This document shows positions 9,432 through 17,060 of a stretch of 64,000 nucleotides of DNA, one piece after another. The first letter of the stretch is position 1, and every line of letters starts with the position of its first letter. This DNA is from Prevotella sp. (GTDB lineage Bacteria > Bacteroidota > Bacteroidia > Bacteroidales > Dysgonomonadaceae), in NCBI GenBank assembly GCA_031285625.1, contig JAITVV010000092.1, forward strand, positions 124,001-188,000. Reading direction: 5' to 3'. The notes beneath the pieces were generated by a model that was not told where the DNA came from, did no database searches, and saw only the letters and a list, made by a program, of their open reading frames with translations. The position numbers and the translations under genes were made by a program.

Positions 9432-9974
9432 CTATTCTGATATATACTTTGAGTCTACAAAATCTGTCAGCCAGACACCATTATCCGATACAAAAAATTC
9501 AATACCATTACGATGCATTTGTCCCGACAAGATAGTGAGAATTACCGGACGTCCGTGACGAGAGCCAACTTTATGTGCCGTCTCTTTATCCTTACTCAGG
9601 TGTACATGCTGACGGCTGGCTTTCCTTATCCCATTCTCCATAATAGATGCGTAGAAACGGTCTGCCGTACCATGATACAGATATTCGGGTGGTTCCACAG
9701 GGCTTAAAGCTAAATCTATATCAACAGAGTGTCCCTGATTGGCTCGTATTCTTGTTTTATCTTCGTTGAAGGAATAACGCTTCTTATCGTTAGTCGCTAC
9801 TATTTCTTCCAACTCATTCATTGTGAAACTGACTCTGTGTTTACTACATTTTTCAATTAGTTCATGTACATTTACCCAACCATTTGGGTCTAGTTCAATA
9901 CCTATTTTTTGAGGTTCATGCCTTAGTATAAGGCTTAAGAATTTACCTATTCTTTTTTTATGTTGTTCTGTCAT
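9432..9974 (-). CDS. kptA: RNA 2'-phosphotransferase (Tpt1/KptA)
   Basis: A 180-residue NAD-dependent enzyme that removes an internal 2'-phosphate from RNA, passing it to ADP-ribose and yielding ADP-ribose 1'',2''-cyclic phosphate and nicotinamide. The N-terminal winged-helix lobe shows KFLSLILRHEP and LDPNGWVNVHELI. The C-terminal ADP-ribosyltransferase-like lobe has LYHGTADRFYASI, RQHVHLSKDKETA and VGSRHGRPVIL, which hold the conserved Arg-His-Arg-Arg set. It sits between two ADP-ribosylglycohydrolase genes. A 2'-phosphate arises when RNA ends are joined by the fungal/plant-type healing and ligation route, so this placement links RNA repair to ADP-ribose clearance. Confidence 0.95.
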   Translation of the reverse strand: MTEQHKKRIGKFLSLILRHEPQKIGIELDPNGWVNVHELIEKCSKHRVSFTMNELEEIVATNDKKRYSFNEDKTRIRANQGHSVDIDLALSPVEPPEYLYHGTADRFYASIMENGIRKASRQHVHLSKDKETAHKVGSRHGRPVILTILSGQMHRNGIEFFVSDNGVWLTDFVDSKYISE

Positions 9975-9994
9975 TTGTGTTTATTATTATAAAA

Positions 9995-10909
9995 TTAATC
10001 AAAGTAAAAAGTATCTGTACTTTCTACTGAATTTAGCCACTCTTGCGGTATGGTTTCATCCGGGGCATAAAGTATCACAATACTGCCTACCATCGCACAA
10101 ATAGTGTCCCTGTCTCCCAATGCCGAGACTGCACGCCAGAGAGCATCTTCAAAGTTATCGAGATGATTGGCAGCGCACCAGATGGCAATAGGCACCGTAT
10201 CCTGAGAGGTCAGCTTAATGCCATTACCAAGAATGGAAACCACTGTATCTATACGGTATGTTCCGGGAATATGCATCGCTTTTCTTATTTTAGACTTTGT
10301 GTCACTGTCTTCTAACTGGTCATATACTTCCTTAATAAAAGCCTCAGCAGAAAGTTGAGTATTTGTTAACCTGAGATTCAACGCAAGAGAAGCTGCATAA
10401 GCAATAGCCGTAGCCCCTACCCTAGCTTCAAGGTTGAAATGTGTAACTAATGCTGATTTAGCTACTTCTGATTTCAGCCACTTCAAATCATTATAGAAAT
10501 ATGCACCCAAAGGAGCAGTCCGCATAGCCGCGCCGTTACCCATAGAGCCCTGTCCATCGAATACACTGGCTGATACTTCCTGCCAGGGTTGCCCCTCGCC
10601 TATTTCTCGCAAAATCTTATGAGCCGTTCCACCATATCCACGGTTGATATCTTTTCGGTAATTACTTGCAAACTGTTTTGCCAGCATATCCTGATTGACT
10701 TCACCATTAGCAACCAGATTATTTAATACGGCTATAGCCATTACAGTATCGTCCGTATATTCCCATTTAGTATAGGGAGGTACAATGCGGTTATCTATAT
10801 AATTGTTTACAGTATCCAAATCTCCGAAAAAGCTATCCCCAAAGGCATCGCCAATAGATAATCCCAACAGAGATTTCTTTGCATATTCTATATTTAATTT
10901 CTTTGTCAT
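9995..10909 (-). CDS. ADP-ribosylglycohydrolase family protein (second of three)
   Basis: A 304-residue DraG/ARH-like hydrolase. Metal-site motifs are LSIGDAFGDSFFG near residue 17, YTDDTVMAI near 51 and LGDRDTICAMVG near 267. The last reads GDRDT where the two paralogues read GGDTDT or GSDTDT, so one metal-proximal residue differs. GNGAAMRTAPLGAYFY is conserved near 125. The start codon directly abuts the macro-domain gene (10909/10910), so translation is probably coupled. It may act on a different ADP-ribosyl linkage from its paralogues, which is inference. Confidence 0.92.
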   Translation of the reverse strand: MTKKLNIEYAKKSLLGLSIGDAFGDSFFGDLDTVNNYIDNRIVPPYTKWEYTDDTVMAIAVLNNLVANGEVNQDMLAKQFASNYRKDINRGYGGTAHKILREIGEGQPWQEVSASVFDGQGSMGNGAAMRTAPLGAYFYNDLKWLKSEVAKSALVTHFNLEARVGATAIAYAASLALNLRLTNTQLSAEAFIKEVYDQLEDSDTKSKIRKAMHIPGTYRIDTVVSILGNGIKLTSQDTVPIAIWCAANHLDNFEDALWRAVSALGDRDTICAMVGSIVILYAPDETIPQEWLNSVESTDTFYFD

Positions 10910-11389
10910 TTAATCAAAATCGTAGATATAGACATCTATATCATTTTTTACTAATGTTTTTTCAATTAGCGGCTCTACTTTTTCCCACTTGCCACCTGCC
11001 AGACCACACCCAATACGGGGCATATGTACGCTGGCGCGTAATTGTTTTGCTCCCTCAGCCAGTTTTTCGAGGCAGGACTCAATAGCTTCATATCTTATAG
11101 GTACTCCCGTACTTCTCCCTGTTTTGGTTCCACGCTGGCCAATCATATTCGCTACGTAAATATACGGTTCTACCTGCACAATCTGTATATTTCCCAATGC
11201 AAAATTGTTTTCTGCACGTTCCCTGTGCCATAAGCGGAATGCTTTTTCCGGTTCGGGCCAGCGTTTAGATATGGCTAAAACAAAGCCTTTTCCCCAACCG
11301 CCTATATCATTGCTTATATGAGCTATTATCTTTGTTCCGCTGGCTTGCGGGGAAGTAGCATCACCTTTTAGGTATGTTATCTTTTTCAT
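10910..11389 (-). CDS. Macro domain protein, TARG1-like ADP-ribose hydrolase
   Basis: A 159-residue single macro domain. It binds ADP-ribose or removes it from esters, or may act on ADP-ribose phosphates. Visible motifs are LKGDAT at 8-13, AHISNDIGGWGKGFVLAIS (the adenine and ribose loop), NMIGQRGTKTG, and MPRIGCGLAGGKWEKV near 120-135, which is the catalytic-loop signature of the TARG1/ALC1-like group. The neighbouring KptA makes ADP-ribose 1'',2''-cyclic phosphate, and macro proteins are known to process related phosphates, so clearing that by-product is a plausible role. It is separated from DUF4291 by 17 bases and abuts the next glycohydrolase. Confidence 0.92.
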   Translation of the reverse strand: MKKITYLKGDATSPQASGTKIIAHISNDIGGWGKGFVLAISKRWPEPEKAFRLWHRERAENNFALGNIQIVQVEPYIYVANMIGQRGTKTGRSTGVPIRYEAIESCLEKLAEGAKQLRASVHMPRIGCGLAGGKWEKVEPLIEKTLVKNDIDVYIYDFD

Positions 11390-11406
11390 TTTAGTATCAT
11401 TTTTCT

Positions 11407-11997
11407 TTAATCCATCCCTAGCCGCTTCATTATTTCCTCCGATATAGGATAAACCTTTTCTTTCGGTAACAACTCTTTCGCTTTATCATGTCGACCGTCT
11501 AAGCGTAATTTATATATCTTATTTGCCAAAGGGGAATAGTCCTTAATATCCACAATCCATTCTTCGTTATATTCCTGTATCAAATGACGGCTGATACCCA
11601 CTTGTATAGAGCGGTAATCCATCTTTTGTCCCCTGATAGAACGTTCAGGGTCCCATTGTACATGCACCTTTGCCTGGTCAAACATTTCGCGCCAGACATC
11701 ACCATTAGCATACACCCGATGTGAAGGATGTGTTAATACAGCCTGAGAAAGAGCATATTCCCACGCCGAACGTTTGATTCTTACTGCCAGAATATACTCC
11801 TGTCCTGACTTTTGTCCGTAACCGCTGCGTTCCATCATCCACAAGAACGAAGGTTTTATCCATGTCATGCGGGTGTATGAAAATGGCGGTACAAACCGTT
11901 TATTTTCTATTGCGGGTTTTCCTATTGCTTCTCTGTAAGCCTGATAGACAATAATTGTATCCCTGTCGTAATCGGCTCTTATTTCATATTGTTTCAT
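11407..11997 (-). CDS. DUF4291 protein
   Basis: A 196-residue soluble protein with the strong DUF4291 start (MKQYEIRADYDRDTIIVYQA) followed by RFVPPFSYTRMTWIKPSFLWMMERSGYG. The rest includes VHVQWDPERSIRG and RSIQVGISRHLI, also family-typical. Its start overlaps the 3' end of the upstream ADP-ribosylglycohydrolase gene by 14 bases. The family has no established reaction that I can cite. Its His/Arg/Trp-rich conserved core and repeated placement next to ADP-ribose enzymes suggest a nucleotide- or ADP-ribose-related activity, as inference. Confidence 0.88.
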   Translation of the reverse strand: MKQYEIRADYDRDTIIVYQAYREAIGKPAIENKRFVPPFSYTRMTWIKPSFLWMMERSGYGQKSGQEYILAVRIKRSAWEYALSQAVLTHPSHRVYANGDVWREMFDQAKVHVQWDPERSIRGQKMDYRSIQVGISRHLIQEYNEEWIVDIKDYSPLANKIYKLRLDGRHDKAKELLPKEKVYPISEEIMKRLGMD

Positions 11998-12952
11998 TGT
12001 ATTTCTTTTCTAATCTGTCACATAAATCCATTATGTCATCTTTGCGGGCTAACTGGTCTATCCATTTTTGAGGAATGGCATCGAAACCATATAACAGACC
12101 GGCAAGCCCTCCGGCAATAGCGGCTGTAGTATCCGTGTCGCTACCCAGATTAACTGCTCTGAGCACTGTCCCCTCATATGTATCTTCTTTAAAGAGGCAC
12201 CACAAAGCTGCTTCGAGACTGTGAACCACATAGCCCGACGATGCTATTTCCGATTCAGGATATTCATATATTGGCTTTATCTCATATCCTCCAACAGGAT
12301 TTAGTAAAATCCGGTGGAATTTATTTATCTCATTATCGGAACAAATAGGGTTATTATGTAAAAAGTTATTTACTATTTCCTTTGTATTTTCAAAGGCTTT
12401 GAACTTATCATGCATCTTAATCAGTCGCAGCCCAAACTCTATATAGATAAAGCAGGCCAGCACAGACCTGATATGTCCATGGGTAAGGGAGGATACATCC
12501 TGTATATGCCTGAAACGTTCTGCGATATCCATATGCTGCACATAAAACAGTAAAGGCATAATGCGCATTAGTGAACCGTTTCCATTATCGGCTTCCTCGC
12601 GGCCACCTGCCATAACAGGATTTATATCTTTCATCAACTGATATATAGCCCTCGATGTAGCAACCCCAACATCAAAAACCTCTCCATGAGGTGTCCAGTA
12701 ATTATCTTCGTACCATGATACAAAGCGCATCCCCATATCTTTCAGGTTATAACCTCTGGTCAGACTTTCAGCCAGGCAAAAAGTCAAAGAGCTATCGTCC
12801 GACCATGTGCCTGCAGGCTGGTTATGCGTTCCATAGGCAAGCATATCTGTAACGGGATTTTCTTTCAGATAATCCCTATTTCTGAATTCGACAGGTACAC
12901 CTAAAGCATCGCCAACGGCTACGCCGAATAAAGCGCTATATATTAGTTTCAT
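11984..12952 (-). CDS. ADP-ribosylglycohydrolase family protein (first of three)
   Basis: A 322-residue DraG/ARH-like enzyme from the ATG at 12950-12952. An upstream ATG (13012) would overlap the preceding gene by 77 bases and add non-family sequence, so it is rejected. Motifs are ALFGVAVGDALGVPVEF at the N terminus, WSDDSSLTFCLAESL near 55, NGNGSLMRIMPLLFYV near 125, and NLGSDTDTTAAIAGGLAGLLYG near 285. The AGLLYGFDAIPQKW end is typical of the family. It overlaps the gene before it by 17 bases and the gene after it by 14, a strong sign of an operon. The substrate is unknown. Confidence 0.92.
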   Translation of the reverse strand: MKLIYSALFGVAVGDALGVPVEFRNRDYLKENPVTDMLAYGTHNQPAGTWSDDSSLTFCLAESLTRGYNLKDMGMRFVSWYEDNYWTPHGEVFDVGVATSRAIYQLMKDINPVMAGGREEADNGNGSLMRIMPLLFYVQHMDIAERFRHIQDVSSLTHGHIRSVLACFIYIEFGLRLIKMHDKFKAFENTKEIVNNFLHNNPICSDNEINKFHRILLNPVGGYEIKPIYEYPESEIASSGYVVHSLEAALWCLFKEDTYEGTVLRAVNLGSDTDTTAAIAGGLAGLLYGFDAIPQKWIDQLARKDDIMDLCDRLEKKYNETI

Positions 12953-13712
12953 AATCAGATAATTTAATTGTATGGTATACCCATTCTTTAGAAGAATCCA
13001 AAAGTGATACAAGCAACAACTTCTTATTCTTAATCAGAGATATTGAACTTCTCTGAGATAATAGTTGTTTGTCGGATTCAAGTTCTAATACAAGTTCAGG
13101 TTCTCTTTTCTGCATATTAAAATTATAAATCGCATTTGAAGAGAATATGAATAAACAATTTTCCAAAGGAGATTCTGCAACCCCAGCAATCTGAAAGCTG
13201 CAAAAATCATTCAGCAGGATTAATTCATCAGTTTTTTTCAGATAACAATAATATTCGTATTCGTTTATATTATCACTCTTGTAAAGGCAAGAATAAAAAA
13301 TGATTCCAAGAAAACTCTCAGGGATAAAAGAAATCCAATTTAATCTTCTTTCTGTATAATTCCCCGAATATATCATTTCCATTTTTCCTGAATCCATATC
13401 AACAAAAACAATCTGGTTACCTTTTTCCACTAGAGAGAAATAACATGTTTTTGAATCTATTGACCATGGATAGTTTGAAATTGCTCTTATATAGTCTCCC
13501 TTATTATGTTCCCAAACAGTTTCATTTGATTCTGTATTTATTATTTTGCCATAATAAAAAGCATCTCCAAATCTGTATTCTCCCATATAAGTTAAGCCTA
13601 ACCGATATTTTTTATCAAGAGACACATAGTTATCTTTTCCATAATATTTAGGTATGCATCCATTAAGTACCTGATAATCGGCTTCTGTTATAGCATCTAT
13701 TTTAAGCTTCAT
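12936..13712 (-). CDS. Hypothetical protein, possibly a beta-rich sensor or toxin-like partner
   Basis: A 258-residue soluble protein with no family I recognise. The sequence is rich in aromatic residues and alternating hydrophobic strands, with phrases such as WEHNKGDYIRAISNYPWSID and IVFVDMDSGKMEMIYSG. These look like short repeated beta-blades, as in propeller-like proteins that report on a substrate. It starts 15 bases after the NADAR gene at 13728 ends and overlaps the following glycohydrolase by 17 bases. It is lower in GC than its neighbours. Its place within the ADP-ribose operon suggests association with that pathway but does not prove it. Confidence 0.7.
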   Translation of the reverse strand: MKLKIDAITEADYQVLNGCIPKYYGKDNYVSLDKKYRLGLTYMGEYRFGDAFYYGKIINTESNETVWEHNKGDYIRAISNYPWSIDSKTCYFSLVEKGNQIVFVDMDSGKMEMIYSGNYTERRLNWISFIPESFLGIIFYSCLYKSDNINEYEYYCYLKKTDELILLNDFCSFQIAGVAESPLENCLFIFSSNAIYNFNMQKREPELVLELESDKQLLSQRSSISLIKNKKLLLVSLLDSSKEWVYHTIKLSDYETNI

Positions 13713-13727
13713 GATTTTTTGGAAAAA

Positions 13728-14279
13728 TTATCCACAATTCTTTTTTAATTTGTCTCGTACCTCCATTAAGGCAAAGCCTAACAGATTTGTCCCTTTCCAC
13801 AAATATGGATTATTTACATTTTCGTTTTCTTCACTTAACCCTATGCCCCATATCCGGTCGAGAGGGCTGGCTTCAACAAGAACTTTATTTCCTGTATCCA
13901 ACAAAAAAGACTTCATCTCTTCATTCTGAGAGAATTTATAGAAGTTACCTTCCTCAACAATACCGGATTGGTATTTTTTCCATTCAGTCAGGTCAAAGTT
14001 TCTGACTTTCTTTCCTAAAATCTGGACTTCGGCAGGAGATTCAGTAGAAAGTATCTCCCGGCAAATATCCTTGTCTCCGAATAATTCTGCTTTTTTAGCC
14101 ATCATCCAGTGCTCAGTTGTCAGATAACACACATTATCTACAGCAAAAGGTGAATATGTCCATTGGCTAAGACATGCTCCGGTTACAGTAGTACCTTTCT
14201 CCGGCTTCCAGAAGAAAAGGTACTCTATTACCTCTGTATTTAGTTTATCGTAAAGCCAATTGATGTTATATGTTTTCAT
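13728..14279 (-). CDS. NADAR family protein (downstream copy)
   Basis: A 183-residue NADAR-superfamily protein (related to the YbiA/RibX fold). These enzymes act on N-glycosidic bonds of ADP-ribose-linked or riboflavin-pathway compounds, and some have been shown to reverse guanine ADP-ribosylation of DNA. Family motifs are LFFWKPEKG, SPFAVDNVCYLTTEHWMMAKKAELFGD, KKVRNFDLTEWKK, KFSQNEEMKSFLLDTG and EASPLDRIWGIGLSE. It overlaps its paralogue at 14266-14832 by 14 bases and shares the same layout over its full length, so the two arose by tandem duplication. Confidence 0.92.
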   Translation of the reverse strand: MKTYNINWLYDKLNTEVIEYLFFWKPEKGTTVTGACLSQWTYSPFAVDNVCYLTTEHWMMAKKAELFGDKDICREILSTESPAEVQILGKKVRNFDLTEWKKYQSGIVEEGNFYKFSQNEEMKSFLLDTGNKVLVEASPLDRIWGIGLSEENENVNNPYLWKGTNLLGFALMEVRDKLKKNCG

Positions 14280-14832
14280 TATTCAGTTTATCCCTTATCT
14301 CCATTAATGCAAAGCCTAATAGATTCGAACCTTTCCATAGACGGGGATTCTCGGCATGTTCATCATCCTGCGCCATTCCTATTCCCCATATTTTATCTAC
14401 GGGACTGGCTTCAACCAATACCCTGTCTTTTGTATTCAGCAAAAATTCTTTCAGACCGGCATGTTGCGAGAACTTATGATAATTCCCTTCACAAACGATA
14501 TCAAAACAGTTTTCACCCCATACTTTCGGGTCAAAATTCTTGACTTTCCTTCCCAGTTTTTTAGCTTCGGCTGGAGATTTTGCTTGTAAGATTTGTTCTA
14601 TCATTTCTTTATCAAATAATTCTGCTTTCTTAGCCATCATCCAATGTTCGGCAGTGGCATATGTCACGCCATCTACCGTGAAAGCACTCTGCCACCACTG
14701 GCTAAAGCATGATTTTGTTACTGAGCCGTCTTTTGACACGGCATGTCCCCAGAATAGAAGATATTTAGCACTTTCTTTTTTCTCAACTTTATTTAGTAGC
14801 CAGTTTATGTTGTAGGTTGTATATTTTTCCAT
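14266..14832 (-). CDS. NADAR family protein (upstream copy)
   Basis: A 188-residue NADAR protein, full length and close in sequence to the gene immediately downstream. Shared motifs are YNINWLLNKV at the N terminus, ATAEHWMMAKKAELFDKE, AEAKKLGRKVKNFDPKVW, HKFSQHAGLKEFLLNT, EASPVDKIWGIGMAQD and LWKGSNLLGFALMEIRD. It carries the putative catalytic Glu of the EHW motif and the conserved WGIG. The 14-base overlap with the second copy suggests coupled translation. Two copies side by side may give two specificities. Upstream lies a 280-bp noncoding, GC-richer element. Confidence 0.92.
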   Translation of the reverse strand: MEKYTTYNINWLLNKVEKKESAKYLLFWGHAVSKDGSVTKSCFSQWWQSAFTVDGVTYATAEHWMMAKKAELFDKEMIEQILQAKSPAEAKKLGRKVKNFDPKVWGENCFDIVCEGNYHKFSQHAGLKEFLLNTKDRVLVEASPVDKIWGIGMAQDDEHAENPRLWKGSNLLGFALMEIRDKLNNENI

Positions 14833-15114
14833 TGTTTTTTTATTTTATATAATTATTTTCTTTTTACTGTGCGCAATCAAAGATTGCTTACCTTCCTTTT
14901 GCCCAAAGCCGCAAAAGGAAGCAAAAACGCTTTGGTGGCACACCCTCTCAGACGACCCCTTACAGGCTCACGGACTAAATCGAAAGAACTTGCCTTTCAG
15001 GCTTCGGACAACTTTCAATTTTACGTCCGTTTTACCTGAGGGGTACCCCGTCTGTCGGGTTAACGCCACTGAGAGCAAAGCCGCGACAAGAAAGGGTATT
15101 AATTTCAAATTTCT
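14833..15114. other. Noncoding GC-richer element with hairpin, between NADAR and J-domain genes
   Basis: No gene is visible here. From about 14876 to 15095 the base composition rises well above the surroundings and the sequence looks conserved rather than random. It contains a perfect 11-bp inverted repeat, CTTCCTTTTGC at 14892-14902 with GCAAAAGGAAG at 14911-14921, and runs such as GGGGTACCCC-like blocks near 15040-15050. It resembles dispersed noncoding repeats seen in Bacteroidota genomes or a structured RNA. No coding frame longer than about 65 codons crosses it. Confidence 0.5.
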
Positions 15115-16005
15115 TTATATACTTAGTTGCACAAATTCTTTTATAAAGTTTTTATCCAGTGTCTCGCGCCAGGTTCGCATAGAGTGAAAAGCATCCGTTT
15201 CGGAAAGCATCAGATAATTCAATACATTCTGATTTACGTTAGCATCACTCCGAAGCCTGACTCCCGAACCGCTGACATCACCCAAAGCACAGATTGCCGT
15301 TTTCTTGGCCAGACTGATGTCTATATACGAACCAGCCTGCTTGGTATCGAACATATAAGGTGGATAGTAATTCTTATATTTCCCATTTATAGTCTTTACT
15401 TTATCGGTACATATATGATAAAAACTTGTCACCTTAATACCATGTATCTCAGGGATAATAAATACTGAATCGGGATTTATGCCTGCATGAGTAACCTCCA
15501 GTGATTCCAGCATAGATACAAATTCTATTAGCCGGGAGAATATCCAGTTCACGTGTTTATTTTTTTCATTTTCAGGGAGTAAACCGATTGCCTTGTTTAA
15601 CGGAATACACTTATATCCGGATTTATAAACCAGTTGATTCCCTTCAAAATCAAGATTAGATGGTATATACTGCATAAAGTGGCTGAAAGACTGCGCATTA
15701 AAATTACTCTTAGCCAAAAATATGATTTTATCATAGTTCACCTTGGACTTCTTAAGCAAATCAACATCACCTTCCCACCTATGGACCAGATAATTGGAAC
15801 GGAATATTCCCGATTCATCCCGAAACTCGTAACCTCTCTCAAAATCCGTTTTCAGATTATTAAGATGGGTAAAAGCCAAGACAGCATCTTTATCTTTATT
15901 TACATCCGGGTGAAGATTTTTTGCTAAAATCTTATAATCCGCGTGGTCTTTACAAATGTCAGGATACCAGTTTGTAGATAATATTCTATTGATGTAGTTG
16001 TTCAT
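15115..16005 (-). CDS. J-domain protein fused to a protein-kinase-like domain
   Basis: A 296-residue protein. Residues 10-60 form a J domain: the HPD tripeptide is at 32-34 within YKILAKNLHPDVNKDKD, followed by the helix AVLAFTHLNNLKTDFERG, which fits DnaJ helix III. After it comes a region of about 200 residues resembling a degenerate eukaryotic-type kinase. It has an N-lobe lysine region (YDKIIFLAKS), a hinge-like PLNKAIGLL and a catalytic-loop-like HAGINPDSVFI where active kinases read HxDLKPxN. The catalytic Asp is absent, so it is probably a pseudokinase or a nucleotide-binding module. Such a protein could recruit Hsp70. It lies in the ADP-ribose run between the Nudix and NADAR genes. 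Confidence 0.72.
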   Translation of the reverse strand: MNNYINRILSTNWYPDICKDHADYKILAKNLHPDVNKDKDAVLAFTHLNNLKTDFERGYEFRDESGIFRSNYLVHRWEGDVDLLKKSKVNYDKIIFLAKSNFNAQSFSHFMQYIPSNLDFEGNQLVYKSGYKCIPLNKAIGLLPENEKNKHVNWIFSRLIEFVSMLESLEVTHAGINPDSVFIIPEIHGIKVTSFYHICTDKVKTINGKYKNYYPPYMFDTKQAGSYIDISLAKKTAICALGDVSGSGVRLRSDANVNQNVLNYLMLSETDAFHSMRTWRETLDKNFIKEFVQLSI

Positions 16006-16048
16006 AAGTTTGGTTGTTAATGATTAAAATAATATATCTATGAGGGAT

Positions 16049-16077
16049 GAGATTCTTCACTTCGTTCAGAATGACAA
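16049..16077. repeat. Dispersed short repeat (GATTCTTCACTTCGTTCAGA type)
   Basis: The sequence GAGATTCTTCACTTCGTTCAG is repeated, with changes, at 16871-16940 and 47188-47270 in this window. It lies in the 94-bp gap between the J-domain and Nudix genes. It is of the intergenic palindromic-repeat type common in Bacteroidota. The function is unknown. Confidence 0.6.
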
Positions 16078-16099
16078 AACAATAGATACATATTCTCCA

Positions 16100-16801
16100 T
16101 TACAATTCAAAGTAAAATCCATCTTTCGACAATTTCTCATATTTCTCTTTGTCGAAACTATACAGTTTTGGTGCCCTGTTTGGCGCTCCGCTTAGAAACT
16201 CATTTTTATCAATCAGAAGACCGAAGCTCAGCATTTTCTTTCTGAAATTGCGTCTGTCCATCTTTGTTTGTAGAACGGTTTCGTAGAGTTGATGCAGCTC
16301 AGGCAAAGTAAATTCCTCCGGTAACAGTTCAAAACCAATAGGCTGATATTTTATTTTCCCTTTTAGTCTTTCAATTGCCATTTTCAGAATTTCCTGATGG
16401 TCAAAAGCCAAGTCAGGAACTTCTGAAAGAGGAAACCATTTTATATTAGCCGTATCCGTTCCTGCCTGCGCATCATAATCGGATAGTTTAACTAATGCAT
16501 AATAGGCAATACTCACCACCCGGTAACGGGGGTCACGCTCTACTGCCGAAAAAGTGTAAAGCTGCTCCATAAATAAATCAGACAGACAAGTCTCTTCCAA
16601 TAATTTACGTCGAGCACAGGTTTCTGCATCTTCATTCATATCAAGGAATCCACCAGGCAGTGCCCATCTGCCTTTATAGGGCTCAATACCCCTCTCAATC
16701 AACAGTATTTTCAATTCTCCTTCATCGAATCCGAATATAACACAGTCAGTCGTCACTGCCGGTCTCGGATATTCATAAATGTAACTTCCCGGTTGTTCCA
16801 T
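16100..16801 (-). CDS. Nudix hydrolase with C-terminal winged helix (NrtR-like)
   Basis: A 233-residue protein with an N-terminal Nudix domain and a C-terminal winged-helix region (about 150-225, LPEEFTLPELHQLYETVL then RRNFRKKMLSFGLL). This is the NrtR-type layout, in which ADP-ribose or related nucleotides control DNA binding. The Nudix box at residues 51-73 is nearly complete (GFLDMNE, then RKLLEETCL). The usual REuxEExGu has Lys for the first Glu and Cys for Gly, so hydrolysis may be weak or lost. It could be either an ADP-ribose hydrolase or a regulator of the ADP-ribose operon. Two palindromes of a possible operator type lie upstream at 16982 and 17035. Confidence 0.88.
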   Translation of the reverse strand: MEQPGSYIYEYPRPAVTTDCVIFGFDEGELKILLIERGIEPYKGRWALPGGFLDMNEDAETCARRKLLEETCLSDLFMEQLYTFSAVERDPRYRVVSIAYYALVKLSDYDAQAGTDTANIKWFPLSEVPDLAFDHQEILKMAIERLKGKIKYQPIGFELLPEEFTLPELHQLYETVLQTKMDRRNFRKKMLSFGLLIDKNEFLSGAPNRAPKLYSFDKEKYEKLSKDGFYFEL

Positions 16802-16870
16802 ATTTTTTATTTCAAAATTCTAAGTTGTAAAAAGAGGTTTAATTAAAAATATCAGAGTATTATCTTCTTT

Positions 16871-16940
16871 GTCATTCTGAATGTAATGAAGAATCTCGAC
16901 CCTCCGGACATGAGATGTTTCACTACGTTCAACATGACAA
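16871..16940. repeat. Imperfect inverted repeat built from two copies of the dispersed repeat
   Basis: The left arm (GTCATTCTGAATGTAATGAAG and the following AATCTC) and the right arm (GAGATGTTTCACTACGTTC and the following AACATGAC) are imperfect reverse complements around a central CGACCCTCCGGACAT. The unit could form a long hairpin 70-130 bases upstream of the Nudix start. The same repeat family occurs at 16049 and 47188. Confidence 0.6.
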
Positions 16941-16981
16941 AGAGAAAAAATTACTTTTGAGGCTCTTACCATCCTATAGTT

Positions 16982-17051
16982 AGCGTAATTTTTACGCAAA
17001 TATATATGGTTATTTTTTATCTGCAAAATATTTGGCGTAATTTTTACGCAA
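16982..17051. promoter_or_regulatory. Two perfect GCGTAA-TTT-TTACGC palindromes
   Basis: Identical 15-bp perfect palindromes occupy about 16983-16997 and 17036-17050 (centre spacing 53 bp, close to five helical turns), each followed by CAAA. They lie between the WYL gene's stop and the Nudix gene and resemble a double operator. The half-site contains TGCGTA, the same core as the RNA-repair inverted repeats, but in the opposite arrangement and with a 3-bp spacer. The binding protein is unknown. The NrtR-like product downstream or the WYL protein upstream are the natural candidates. Confidence 0.6.
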
Positions 17052-17060
17052 ACTACAAAA

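Noticed and set aside
13728-14832. One NADAR gene split by a frameshift
   Set aside because: Each frame contains a complete NADAR domain with its own start and end, so they are two genes.
14866-14890. Sixth copy of the TACGCA-N7-TGCGTA operator before the NADAR genes
   Set aside because: Only the TGCGCA half matches. The other half is AAGCAA with an 8-bp spacer, and no -7 box stands at the right distance.
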